Shown in pieces: positions 17,219 through 24,157 of a DNA stretch of 64,000 bases. A program made the translations under genes and the position numbers. The notes under the pieces were generated by a model. It was not told the DNA's origin, made no database searches, and was given only the letters and a program-made list of their open reading frames with translations. Every line of letters starts with the position of its first letter. Position 1 is the stretch's first letter. Source of the DNA: Flavobacteriaceae bacterium (GTDB lineage Bacteria > Bacteroidota > Bacteroidia > Flavobacteriales > Flavobacteriaceae); the NCBI GenBank assembly GCA_018669795.1, contig JABHSQ010000005.1:62001-126000 (forward strand). Direction: 5' to 3'.

Positions 17219-17233
17219 TGCAACCAAGTTGCG
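17219..17233. promoter_or_regulatory. Palindromic operator candidate 1
   Basis: TGCAAC-CAA-GTTGCG is a near-perfect 15-base inverted repeat lying just upstream of the ABC ATPase start and downstream of the Fur-family gene's divergent promoter. The sequence, spacing and position match a dimeric regulator site, and the adjacent Fur-family gene is the obvious candidate protein. On the minus strand a TATTTTCG element directly upstream could be the -7 box of the ABC operon. Confidence 0.6.
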
Positions 17234-17257
17234 AAAATAGATAATAAAACTTGCTAA

Positions 17258-17272
17258 TGCAACATAGTTGCA
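17258..17272. promoter_or_regulatory. Palindromic operator candidate 2
   Basis: TGCAAC-ATA-GTTGCA is a perfect 15-base inverted repeat, the same motif as at 17219-17233, centred 39 bp away. It lies between a TTG (17251) and the TAATTTTG box of the Fur-family gene, so a protein bound here would block that promoter. Two such sites between divergent genes suggest autoregulation plus control of the ABC-MerC operon. Confidence 0.65.
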
Positions 17273-17273
17273 C

Positions 17274-17281
17274 TAATTTTG
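17274..17281 (+). promoter_or_regulatory. Bacteroidetes-type promoter of the Fur-family gene
   Basis: TAATTTTG matches the TAnnTTTG -7 consensus of Bacteroidetes, with TTG at 17251-17253 placed 20 bp upstream as a -33 element. The gene's ATG is at 17287, so the transcript would be almost leaderless. Confidence 0.5.
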
Positions 17282-17286
17282 TATTT

Positions 17287-17667
17287 ATGGGAATTATTAG
17301 AAAAACAAAAGCTGTTAACACGGTACTCCAAATTTTTAAAGGAAATAACGAAGCTAAATCGGTTGTATACCTAATAGATCTTTTAAATGACAAGATGAAT
17401 AAAACGACTGTGTATCGTATTTTAGATAGACTTGAACGAGATGGAATTATTCACTCTTTTAATGGGAAAGATGGTTTAAAATGGTATGCTAATTGTGAAG
17501 ATTGTTCTCTTAGCCATCATTCTGATAAACATCCACATTTTCAATGTACAGAATGCGATAAGGTTGAGTGTTTATCTGTAGAGATTAAAATTCCTTCCAT
17601 AAAAAATCATAAAGTAGATTCTAGCGACATTCTTCTAATAGGAAAATGTGAAGCCTGTTATGTTTAA
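17287..17667 (+). CDS. Fur family metalloregulator
   Basis: The ATG at 17287 gives 126 residues. A longer open frame to 17251 runs through the operator and promoter and is not a realistic start. The protein has a winged-helix part (about 1-65, with MNKTTVYRILDRLERDGIIHSF) and a metal-binding part containing HHSDKHPHFQCTECDKVECL. Two CxxC-type pairs at the start and end (CEDC, CEAC) are typical of the structural zinc of Fur/Zur proteins. It is likely a repressor responding to zinc or a similar metal. It is the only plus-strand gene in the accessory region and is divergent from the ABC-MerC operon. Which metal it senses cannot be read from the sequence. Confidence 0.88.
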   Translation: MGIIRKTKAVNTVLQIFKGNNEAKSVVYLIDLLNDKMNKTTVYRILDRLERDGIIHSFNGKDGLKWYANCEDCSLSHHSDKHPHFQCTECDKVECLSVEIKIPSIKNHKVDSSDILLIGKCEACYV

Positions 17668-17670
17668 GTG

Positions 17671-17750
17671 TTGGCTAAAACGTTCTTTGTAAGAGACCAT
17701 GGCCACCCCACAGGATGACTGTGCATATAATACCTTGTTGTACTTAGCTA
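17671..17750 (-). repeat. attC-like intergenic repeat, copy E
   Basis: On the minus strand the element begins AAGTACAACAAGGTATTATA and ends TTACAAAGAACGTTTTAGCC. It is short (80 bp) and lies between the convergent Fur-family and GNAT genes. The GNAT stop codon (17746-17744) is inside the first box, as in copies F and H. The middle (CATCCTGTGGGGTGGCCATGG region) differs from other copies. Confidence 0.5.
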
Positions 17751-18199
17751 TTTATTCTAAGTTCAAATTTTATTTTTCTAATTCCGTGGTCAGTGTTCCA
17801 CTGTTTAACTTCTTTGAAATCAAATTTCTTATACAATTCAGTAGCCGGTCCATTTTCTAGTCCGGTTTCCACAACAAAAAGTTTCGAGTCAAATGTATTA
17901 ATTACGTATTCCATCAACTTTCTTGCTATTCCTTGCTTGAAAAAACCTGGATCTACAACCAAGCTATTAATATGTGTAAAATTATCGTTATGTTCAATTT
18001 CAATTACTCCAGCTAATTCCTGATTTTTTAAATATCCGAAAAACGCGGTGTTACTATTTACATAATTTTCAAGAGATCTTTTTAAGGGAGGAAAATCAGT
18101 AGCATTTAATATTTTTGCCTCTACTTTATATGATAATTGAAAAACTGAACGTATTTTTTTAGATATTTCTAAATCATTATTTTTTAGTCTTTCGATCAT
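17744..18199 (-). CDS. GNAT family N-acetyltransferase
   Basis: The protein of 151 residues has the GNAT core: ELAGVIEIEHNDNFTHINSLVVDPGFFKQGIARKLMEY at about 81-118, including the acetyl-CoA binding turn (F-x-x-x-G-I-A-x-x-L, a variant of QxxGxG/A). A later strand VVETGLENGPATELYKKFDFKEV follows at about 129-151. The substrate is unknown. It is a single gene with repeat E at its 3' end and repeat F upstream, which is the arrangement expected of an individual gene cassette. Confidence 0.82.
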   Translation of the reverse strand: MIERLKNNDLEISKKIRSVFQLSYKVEAKILNATDFPPLKRSLENYVNSNTAFFGYLKNQELAGVIEIEHNDNFTHINSLVVDPGFFKQGIARKLMEYVINTFDSKLFVVETGLENGPATELYKKFDFKEVKQWNTDHGIRKIKFELRINS

Positions 18200-18225
18200 C
18201 TTTAGTAACAGTGAATTTTAATTAA

Positions 18226-18350
18226 TCACAATGTTCTCTTTATGTTGCTTAACCTTCAGAGCGTATTCATGCAAATTATTGCAAGATTGCAATAAGATAT
18301 AGTGCTTTTGATAAATATTTCATTTGTTTTATAAACTTTGTTATGCGTGG
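18226..18350 (-). repeat. attC-like intergenic repeat, copy F
   Basis: On the minus strand the element starts CACGCATAACAAAGTTTATAAAAC and ends AGCAACATAAAGAGAACATTG. The first box fits the pattern YAACAnnGTnTATAA seen in the other copies. The stop codon of the diaminopropionate ammonia-lyase gene (TAA, 18343-18341) is the TAA of GCATAAC, so the gene ends inside the repeat. The far end is less well conserved. The interior contains a GCAATCTTGCAATAATTTGC segment with local inverted symmetry. Confidence 0.5.
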
Positions 18351-19465
18351 TTATTATTTATAATTTCATTAAATACTTTTGCATCAGTATTTCCTTCAGT
18401 ATTTATGCATAATATTTTGGTGTTCTTGCTTATTTCAAGAGCATCTTTTATTACTTTAAATTCATCTTCAATCATAAGAGTTAGAAAACCAGCAAACCCT
18501 GCTGAACCAGATTCCCCCGAAATTATTCGTTTATCCGAATCAATTGGAAAATATAATTCTCGCATAGCTTGTTTTGCATAATAATCATTGATTTTTATAG
18601 AGTAATCTGTTCCATTTTTTAATAATTCCCATGCACCTAAAGAAGGGGTTTCACAGTTCAAGCCTGCCATAATTGTATTGCTATTTCCTTTTGAAGTTGA
18701 TATCTTATTTTTTTGAAATGAAAGAAGAATTCCATCAGCTTCTTCGGATTCTACAATTATTATTTTCGGTCTTTTTGTCGCATATTTATTTAAATAATAG
18801 TAAATACCTGCTGCAGCCATACTTCCAACTCCAGCTTGAAGGAATACTATATCTATATTTGGTTCTAAACTTGTATGAAGATTTTCTTCTAATTCTTTAA
18901 ACAATGTTAAATATCCAGACATTATCAATGCTGGGGTTTCCATGTAACCCTTCCATGCAGTGTCTTGAATAAGATTCCAATTGTTATCTTTTGCCTCATT
19001 TTTAGCTTTTTGACAAGCTTCGTCGTAATTACCATTTATCTGTACTACTTTTGCTCCTTCTTTTTCTATGGCATCAATTCTTATAGCTGTTGTGTCCTTT
19101 GGAACAAAAACAATTGATTTTTTACCAAACTTCTTTGCTGACCAGGCAACAGCTTTTCCATGATTACCATCTGTAGCAGTGCAGAACGTTTCAATATCTG
19201 GTGTTTTTTCTAATGATTGATGAATTGCATATGATGCTCCTAAAATTTTAAATGCGTTTAAACCAAATCGTTGAGATTCATCTTTAATGTAAATATTACC
19301 TACATTATATTTTTTAGAAAGATTGGTTAATTTTACTAATGGTGTCGGCTTGTATTTAGTCAATGAAGTATGAAATGCAGTTGCGTCATGCTTTTGAAGT
19401 ATAGATGTTGTCAAGTCCTTATTTATTATATTATTGGGTGTATTTTTATAATATTTTTCATTCAT
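18341..19465 (-). CDS. dpaL: Diaminopropionate ammonia-lyase
   Basis: The 374-residue protein is a fold-type II PLP enzyme of the DpaL group. The PLP lysine is Lys73 in FGLNAFKILGASYA, the residues before it read KDESQRF, the cofactor-binding part is ATDGNHGKAVAW, and the group-specific segment NLIQDTAWKGYMETPALIMSGYLT lies near 163-186. The enzyme splits 2,3-diaminopropionate (either isomer in the E. coli enzyme) to pyruvate and ammonia. Length is close to the about 400 of E. coli DpaL. It is cytosolic. It stands alone between repeat copies F and G, with no transporter or partner deaminase next to it. Confidence 0.88.
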   Translation of the reverse strand: MNEKYYKNTPNNIINKDLTTSILQKHDATAFHTSLTKYKPTPLVKLTNLSKKYNVGNIYIKDESQRFGLNAFKILGASYAIHQSLEKTPDIETFCTATDGNHGKAVAWSAKKFGKKSIVFVPKDTTAIRIDAIEKEGAKVVQINGNYDEACQKAKNEAKDNNWNLIQDTAWKGYMETPALIMSGYLTLFKELEENLHTSLEPNIDIVFLQAGVGSMAAAGIYYYLNKYATKRPKIIIVESEEADGILLSFQKNKISTSKGNSNTIMAGLNCETPSLGAWELLKNGTDYSIKINDYYAKQAMRELYFPIDSDKRIISGESGSAGFAGFLTLMIEDEFKVIKDALEISKNTKILCINTEGNTDAKVFNEIINNNHA

Positions 19466-19585
19466 ACTACAAACATATTTAATATTATTACCAACTTTTT
19501 ATATCTAGATTGAAGGTCCTATTTATCAGTTAATATTTCGGTATAAATAGACATTTTGAAGTGTTTTTTATTCTTTTCAAATTAT

Positions 19586-19683
19586 TTTAACGTTTGGTGT
19601 ATGCTTAGTGGCGTGGTTAAGCACCGAATTTTCCAAAAAAGAAAGGACCAAAGCAATTAATTATACACGGTATTTTCTGTAGT
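19586..19683 (-). repeat. attC-like intergenic repeat, copy G
   Basis: On the minus strand the element begins CTACAGAAAATACCGTGTATAA, continues TTAATTGCTTTGG and GGTGCTTAACCACGCCACTAAGC, and ends ATACACCAAACGTTAAAA. GTGTAT near one end and ATACAC near the other are complementary. It is about 100 bp long and sits just past the 3' end of the T9SS esterase gene (stop at 19722). Confidence 0.6.
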
Positions 19684-19721
19684 TTTCTATCAAAAACAAT
19701 CAAATATTTCATTAAATGATT

Positions 19722-20849
19722 TTAATTGGACTTTAAAATTTTAAATACCTGATTACCTAATTTCAAGTAGTATATATTAGGCGATAAATTTGATAAATCA
19801 ATCTCTTGATTATTTGTTTTAATTGTTCCAATAATCAATAGCTTTCCTAAAGAAGAAAACAATTCATAATTCAATTCCTCAGAAAATTTCAATGACAAAT
19901 TAATTTTTGAATTGGTTGGATTTGGATAGATGATCACTTGTCTATTATCAAATTCACTGACAGACAATGTTCCATTAATGTCAAACCTCGAAAAGAACTG
20001 CCAAATTTTCATTGAAGCATTAATATCATAGTTTGTTCCCGGGAAATTAAAAGCTGAGCCTGGCCAAGTATGATCTCCTCCTATAACTTTCATGTGTTCA
20101 GTAGTTACGTCATTATCACCTCCTATATAAACACTATGTTCGACGGTGCTTCCATCTGAAGGATCTATATCTGGAAAAACCGTAATTATTGGGTTAGTAT
20201 CACAATTATTATAATTAACCCAATAAGATATAACATCTTCAATGGATCGTGTCCAAGTATCACCATTATAAGGAACAACGCTATCAATTGTACCATGAAT
20301 TTGCAGAATTGGTGTTGGGTGTTGGGCGTTACAGGCATTATAAGTATCTGGAGTCTTGGAGCCTGTAACAGAGGCCACAGCCGCGATTTTTTCGCTCAAT
20401 TGACAAGCCAACAAAAAACTCATAAAACCACCATTAGACATTCCTGTTCCGTATACTCTATCTAAATTTATGGCGTATAAATTTGCTAATTCATCGATTA
20501 ATGCTTCTGTAAAACCAAGATCATCTGTTGTGCTTCCACTTCCTGGAAATCCTACATTCCAATGTTGGTTTCCATTTAATATAGTTCCTTGAGGATGAAC
20601 CAAAAGAAATCCTTCTACATCAGCTATATCTCGAAAATCGCCGTAAAACATTTGTTGGTTTGCATTACTCCCGTATCCATGAAAATTAAGAACTAAAGGC
20701 ACATCTGCGCTGCCATCGTAAATCGCTGGAATATATAATATATAGTCTCTTTGAATTTCATCGTGTATCATAGATCCATTGATGGTTTGTTGGGCCGAAA
20801 TCGGCAAATAAAATCCTATAAGAACAAGTAAAATAGTTGTGTATTTCAT
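19722..20849 (-). CDS. Secreted PHB-depolymerase-like esterase with T9SS C-terminal tag
   Basis: The protein of 375 residues has a signal peptide (1-19, ISAQ end) and an alpha/beta-hydrolase of the LpqC/PHB depolymerase/feruloyl esterase type. The nucleophile is Ser138 in GTGMSNGGF, the acid is Asp189 in HGTIDSVVP and the base is His260 in GGDHTWPGS. An oxyanion loop (NFHGYGSNANQQ) lies near 55-66. From about 303 the tail VIIYPNPTNSKINLSLKF... IYYLKLGNQVFKILKSN is a type A Por/T9SS sorting domain, so the enzyme is exported to the cell surface or medium. It probably acts on esterified polysaccharides or polyesters. It is the sole gene between repeats G and H. Confidence 0.9.
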   Translation of the reverse strand: MKYTTILLVLIGFYLPISAQQTINGSMIHDEIQRDYILYIPAIYDGSADVPLVLNFHGYGSNANQQMFYGDFRDIADVEGFLLVHPQGTILNGNQHWNVGFPGSGSTTDDLGFTEALIDELANLYAINLDRVYGTGMSNGGFMSFLLACQLSEKIAAVASVTGSKTPDTYNACNAQHPTPILQIHGTIDSVVPYNGDTWTRSIEDVISYWVNYNNCDTNPIITVFPDIDPSDGSTVEHSVYIGGDNDVTTEHMKVIGGDHTWPGSAFNFPGTNYDINASMKIWQFFSRFDINGTLSVSEFDNRQVIIYPNPTNSKINLSLKFSEELNYELFSSLGKLLIIGTIKTNNQEIDLSNLSPNIYYLKLGNQVFKILKSN

Positions 20850-20910
20850 AATTAAAAAAATTTAAATAATGATATTCTATAATAGTAAGAGTTTGATTTA
20901 ATCTACAATT

Positions 20911-21131
20911 ACAGAAAACGTCTCGGCTATTAGTAGTGCGGGTTTTTTTAAAGCGTTTCAGATACAATCGAGCACTGACTTAAGCGAGCCATTTTTATAT
21001 TTTTTAATTTCGTGAATAAATATACAAATTAAGATCGGATTAAAATCAAAGTCATTAGTTTCAGTACCAAAACCCGTATGAATTTTTTAAGTGGGCGAGA
21101 AACAAGTAATTATTTTTACACGGTGTTAGCC
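20911..21131 (-). repeat. attC-like intergenic repeat, copy H (long)
   Basis: On the minus strand the element starts GTGGCTAACACCGTGTAAAAA, continues TAATTACTTGTTTCTCGCCCACTTAA, and ends GCCGAGACGTTTTCTG near 20911. At about 220 bp it is the longest copy. The GT32 gene stop (21118-21116) lies inside its first box. The AATTACTTGTTTCTCGCC part closely parallels AATTGCTTGTTCTGCG in copy A. It contains internal AT-rich sequence not present in shorter copies. Confidence 0.6.
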
Positions 21132-21970
21132 ACTGACCTTATTATTATAAGTAAGATTGAAATACAAAGGAGAATAATAAATAAAATAATAGTATTTTTG
21201 TCATATCCAGAACTCCATGGTGTGATCTTTTGTGAATCATAAAACTCAGCTTTTCCTAGACCATTACCATTTTGAAATGCATCTTTGTCAAATTTGAAAA
21301 TTAATGAATCGTTTGGTAAGGCTTCTTTATAGGTTTGAAAGTGTTTTGAATTTTTTAATGAGAATCTAAAATTTTCCATTACGAGACTAGGAGGTTTTCT
21401 TTTTATTCTTTTGCCAAAAACACACTCTGTTACTGCTCGCATGTATATTGGAGGACCTAAATGAAATACACCACGAGGATTAATTATTAATCTAGCTGCT
21501 AAGTTATATTCAATAGCTTTTTTAAATATTGGGTTTTCTTTACAACTTATCATCAAATCTTGTGAAAAATCGATATTACCACAAGTTGGTAAGATACATT
21601 TGGTTCCATTTTTTATAATGTTATCAAATGGTATATTACAATACCTATCTATATCAATATAAATCCCTCCTTCATAGTAAATTTTAAACAACCTCCATAA
21701 ATCAATTTTTTCTACAATTTTTTTATTTTTAATCTTGATGTAATCCCATTTTTTTAATTTACTTTTTAGATATATTTCAACATCCTCATCATCACTGATT
21801 TCTAATTCATAATCGGGGTTTATTTTTTTTAGATTGGCTAATCCATTTAAAATAATTGGGGATTCATTGAGTAATATATATTTTGTTTTCCATGAGACGT
21901 GAATAATTTTGGGAATATCGTCGTGTTTAGATAAATCTAGTTTTATCGTTGTATCTATAGTTTCTTTCAT
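21116..21970 (-). CDS. GT32-like (OCH1/mannosyltransferase-type) glycosyltransferase
   Basis: The 284-residue protein has the DXD sugar-transferase signature: IPKIIHVSWKTKYI at 19-32, then WRLFKIYYEGGIYIDIDRYC (92-111) with the DID motif at 106-108, and FSQDLMISC-type and HLGPPIYMRAV segments. These are typical of GT32 enzymes and related capsular polysaccharide transferases. A single hydrophobic helix near the C-terminus (about 256-278) would anchor it to the membrane. The donor and acceptor are unknown. It is isolated from the main polysaccharide cluster at 37-44 kb and is flanked by repeats H and I. Confidence 0.85.
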   Translation of the reverse strand: MKETIDTTIKLDLSKHDDIPKIIHVSWKTKYILLNESPIILNGLANLKKINPDYELEISDDEDVEIYLKSKLKKWDYIKIKNKKIVEKIDLWRLFKIYYEGGIYIDIDRYCNIPFDNIIKNGTKCILPTCGNIDFSQDLMISCKENPIFKKAIEYNLAARLIINPRGVFHLGPPIYMRAVTECVFGKRIKRKPPSLVMENFRFSLKNSKHFQTYKEALPNDSLIFKFDKDAFQNGNGLGKAEFYDSQKITPWSSGYDKNTIILFIILLCISILLIIIRSVANTV

Positions 21971-21980
21971 TTTTTAGTTT

Positions 21981-22054
21981 GTGGCTAACAGTTAAGCTAA
22001 ACTACGTTTTTTTTCGCTGCGGGTCAAAAATTAAGTTTTGGTGATGTTGTAGCA
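21981..22054 (-). repeat. attC-like intergenic repeat, copy I (short)
   Basis: On the minus strand it begins GCTACAACATCACCAAAAC and ends CTTAACTGTTAGCCACAAAC just upstream of the GT32 start. The GTTAGCC end is the complement of the GGCTAAC at the start of copy H, so the GT32 gene is bounded by matching boxes. At 75 bp it is the shortest copy and marks the right limit of the repeat-bearing region. Confidence 0.45.
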
Positions 22055-22172
22055 TGTTAAAGATTCTTAACCATAAACAGATGTTTATTAATAATTATAA
22101 AAAATAACAAATAATTAATAGGGGAGGAAGCCTAAAGGTAATTATAATTATAATATATTCACCAATTACCAA

Positions 22173-23027
22173 TCAATAATACTTCGCTATATAATCCTTC
22201 ATAATAGCTATATCCTCTTTCGAAGTTAAATCAGGTACATGCTCCGTAAATGGAATTCCTTTCATATAAGAACTGGAATCATGTATCATATTTAAGATAG
22301 CAGTAGGGAGTTCTTTTTCGTTTCGGATGGGATCGATTGGGCAGTTTTTTAAAAAAGAATAAATTTCAGTCCCCGTAAATTTAAATACATTCATACTAAC
22401 CCTAAATTTACCTTCTGCATCTTTATAATGATTCACCTTGTCTTTGCAAGGTTTTTCAATAATAGCTTCCAAATGAGATTTTTCATCGACTAAGGTCAAT
22501 GCAAAACGTTCTATTTTTTCCATCGGAAAGAGCAAGCCATCACGATCATAATTAATAAAGGCATTGGCATCTTTACAAGTTAATAAAGCTTGCAATGCTT
22601 CCACCGAATATAGATTATCGCTATTGCATACCGTAAATGCTTCATGTTGTAATTCTGGAAATTGCGTTAAGGCTTGAAAAAGGGCATCTGCTGTTCCAAA
22701 AGGTTTTACTCTATCTTTTGGCAAGTATTGCGTGGCATAAGAAATAGATAGCTCATTAAATGAGTTGTTTTTTTGTTTTCCCCCATAATAGGTTTTAAAC
22801 AATGCTCCCTTTTCACTAATAATGATAAGTACATTTTTATAGCCTGCTTTTTCGGCATTTAGTAATAAGAAATCTAGTATTGGTCGGTTGTTTTTTCCAA
22901 AACCCAGTAACGCTTTACTTCTGGTATTGGCATTGATCACCTCTTCTTCGGAAAGGTTTTTGGTTCCTAAAGATTTCTTCATCCTGGAGGAAGCTCCTGC
23001 TGCTAATATCACTAAGTTTTTAGGCAT
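22173..23027 (-). CDS. Sugar-phosphate nucleotidyltransferase
   Basis: The protein of 284 residues has the NTP-transferase start LVILAAGASSRMKK (5-18), a variant of GxGxRL, and an interior TVCNSDNLYS near 131-140 that takes the place of the D-x-D metal site. ANAFINYDRDG and IIEKPC-type segments (the latter near 189-194) follow. It should transfer a nucleotidyl group to a sugar 1-phosphate. Its ATG overlaps the stop of the upstream kinase gene by 8 bp (ATGCCTAA), so the two are translationally coupled. The kinase product is the natural substrate. It is cytosolic. Sugar specificity is not visible from sequence alone. Confidence 0.82.
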   Translation of the reverse strand: MPKNLVILAAGASSRMKKSLGTKNLSEEEVINANTRSKALLGFGKNNRPILDFLLLNAEKAGYKNVLIIISEKGALFKTYYGGKQKNNSFNELSISYATQYLPKDRVKPFGTADALFQALTQFPELQHEAFTVCNSDNLYSVEALQALLTCKDANAFINYDRDGLLFPMEKIERFALTLVDEKSHLEAIIEKPCKDKVNHYKDAEGKFRVSMNVFKFTGTEIYSFLKNCPIDPIRNEKELPTAILNMIHDSSSYMKGIPFTEHVPDLTSKEDIAIMKDYIAKYY

Positions 23028-24135
23028 CTATTATAATTTGAGTTCCTTTTGCGACGCATACTGGATAGGCATCTTTTGCTCCAGCTTTTTTAATGGCAAT
23101 ACTTATTTTATCTTGTAAATGGCTAGGGCATAGGGCTACGATACATCCGCCGCCGCCAGAGCCAATAATTTTTGCTCCATGTGCACCTGCTTCGATTGCT
23201 GCATCAATCATAGCATCGATTTTTGGAACCGTTAGTTTTAAGTCATCACGTAATATGCGGTGATGCTGATTGATTAAGTCGCCAATTAGCGGGTAATTAA
23301 GTGTTTTGTCTTTTAATACCCTAAGCGCCTTTTGAGTAATGGTATGATTTTGTATGGCAGCATAAAAATAAGGTTTTAACGCATCTGGCAATAAGGTTTT
23401 ATAATTTTCATAATCTTTAATGCTTGCTTTTTCAAGTACAAAGTTAGCTTCTTTATCCTGGATGATTTGTATCGCTTTTATAGCATTCGTTTTTGAACTT
23501 CCTAATAAACCAATGGTATCTTTTTCGATTCCAGATTCACCCAATACCATTCCATCTAAGGTCTCACCAATAAGCTCATAATTAAAACAATCTCCTGTTT
23601 CTATAAAAACAATGTTGCCAATACCAATGGTATATTGATCCATTTTTCCGCCAGGCGAATGGTGTTCTAATACCTCTGCTTCGTAGGCCAATTGAGAAAT
23701 AAATTCTGAAGTAATTTCTCGATCACAACCAAAGGTTTTTAATAAAAAATGAACCCACGCTACTACAATTGCAGAGGAACTAGAAACTCCTGCGTTTACT
23801 GGAATATTGCCTTGAATGGTTATGGAGTATCCCATATTTGGAATGCAGCCATATTTTCTAAGCCTTCGCAATGCGGAAGCAAAAAAATCACCGGCTCGGA
23901 GGTTCTCAAAATTTTCATATATAGAAAAGCTCCTTTTGGAGTTAATATCAGGTAAATTGAAAATAAATTCCTTAGTTGTATTGGGTTCTCCAATAAGGAT
24001 AATCTGCCTATTTATAGCACAAGCAATTACCGGAAGACCCAAATAATCTTGATGGTCACCAAACAAACAAATTCTAGCAGGAGCTAAAACTTGTATGGTT
24101 TTTAGGTTGTTTTTAGCGATTGCGATTTGGTTCAT
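23020..24135 (-). CDS. GHMP family sugar kinase (galactokinase-like)
   Basis: The protein is 371 residues with the galactokinase-type N-terminal motif LAPARICLFGDHQDYLGLPVI (about 18-38, corresponding to GRxNLIGEHTDYxGG). The ATP-binding GHMP motif PVNAGVSSSSAIV lies near 112-124 and the C-terminal GAKIIGSGGGGCIVALC near 328-344. The GDHQDYLG version differs from true galactokinase, so the substrate may be another hexose or an N-acetylhexosamine. It lies 22 bp downstream of the GH109-like gene and overlaps the nucleotidyltransferase by 8 bp. The three form one operon. Confidence 0.87.
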   Translation of the reverse strand: MNQIAIAKNNLKTIQVLAPARICLFGDHQDYLGLPVIACAINRQIILIGEPNTTKEFIFNLPDINSKRSFSIYENFENLRAGDFFASALRRLRKYGCIPNMGYSITIQGNIPVNAGVSSSSAIVVAWVHFLLKTFGCDREITSEFISQLAYEAEVLEHHSPGGKMDQYTIGIGNIVFIETGDCFNYELIGETLDGMVLGESGIEKDTIGLLGSSKTNAIKAIQIIQDKEANFVLEKASIKDYENYKTLLPDALKPYFYAAIQNHTITQKALRVLKDKTLNYPLIGDLINQHHRILRDDLKLTVPKIDAMIDAAIEAGAHGAKIIGSGGGGCIVALCPSHLQDKISIAIKKAGAKDAYPVCVAKGTQIIIDA

Positions 24136-24157
24136 TTATTTCAATTGCTAATAATAA

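Noticed and set aside
17219-17272. Naming the Fur-family regulator Zur or the motif a Zur box
   Set aside because: The palindromes and CxxC pairs fit a metal-responsive Fur-family protein, but the sequence alone does not show which metal is sensed.
9116-22054. Classical integron (IntI plus attC) call
   Set aside because: The end boxes resemble attC only in part (AAC and GTT positions), no integrase gene or attI site is visible in this window, and the repeats are variable. I kept the cautious term attC-like.
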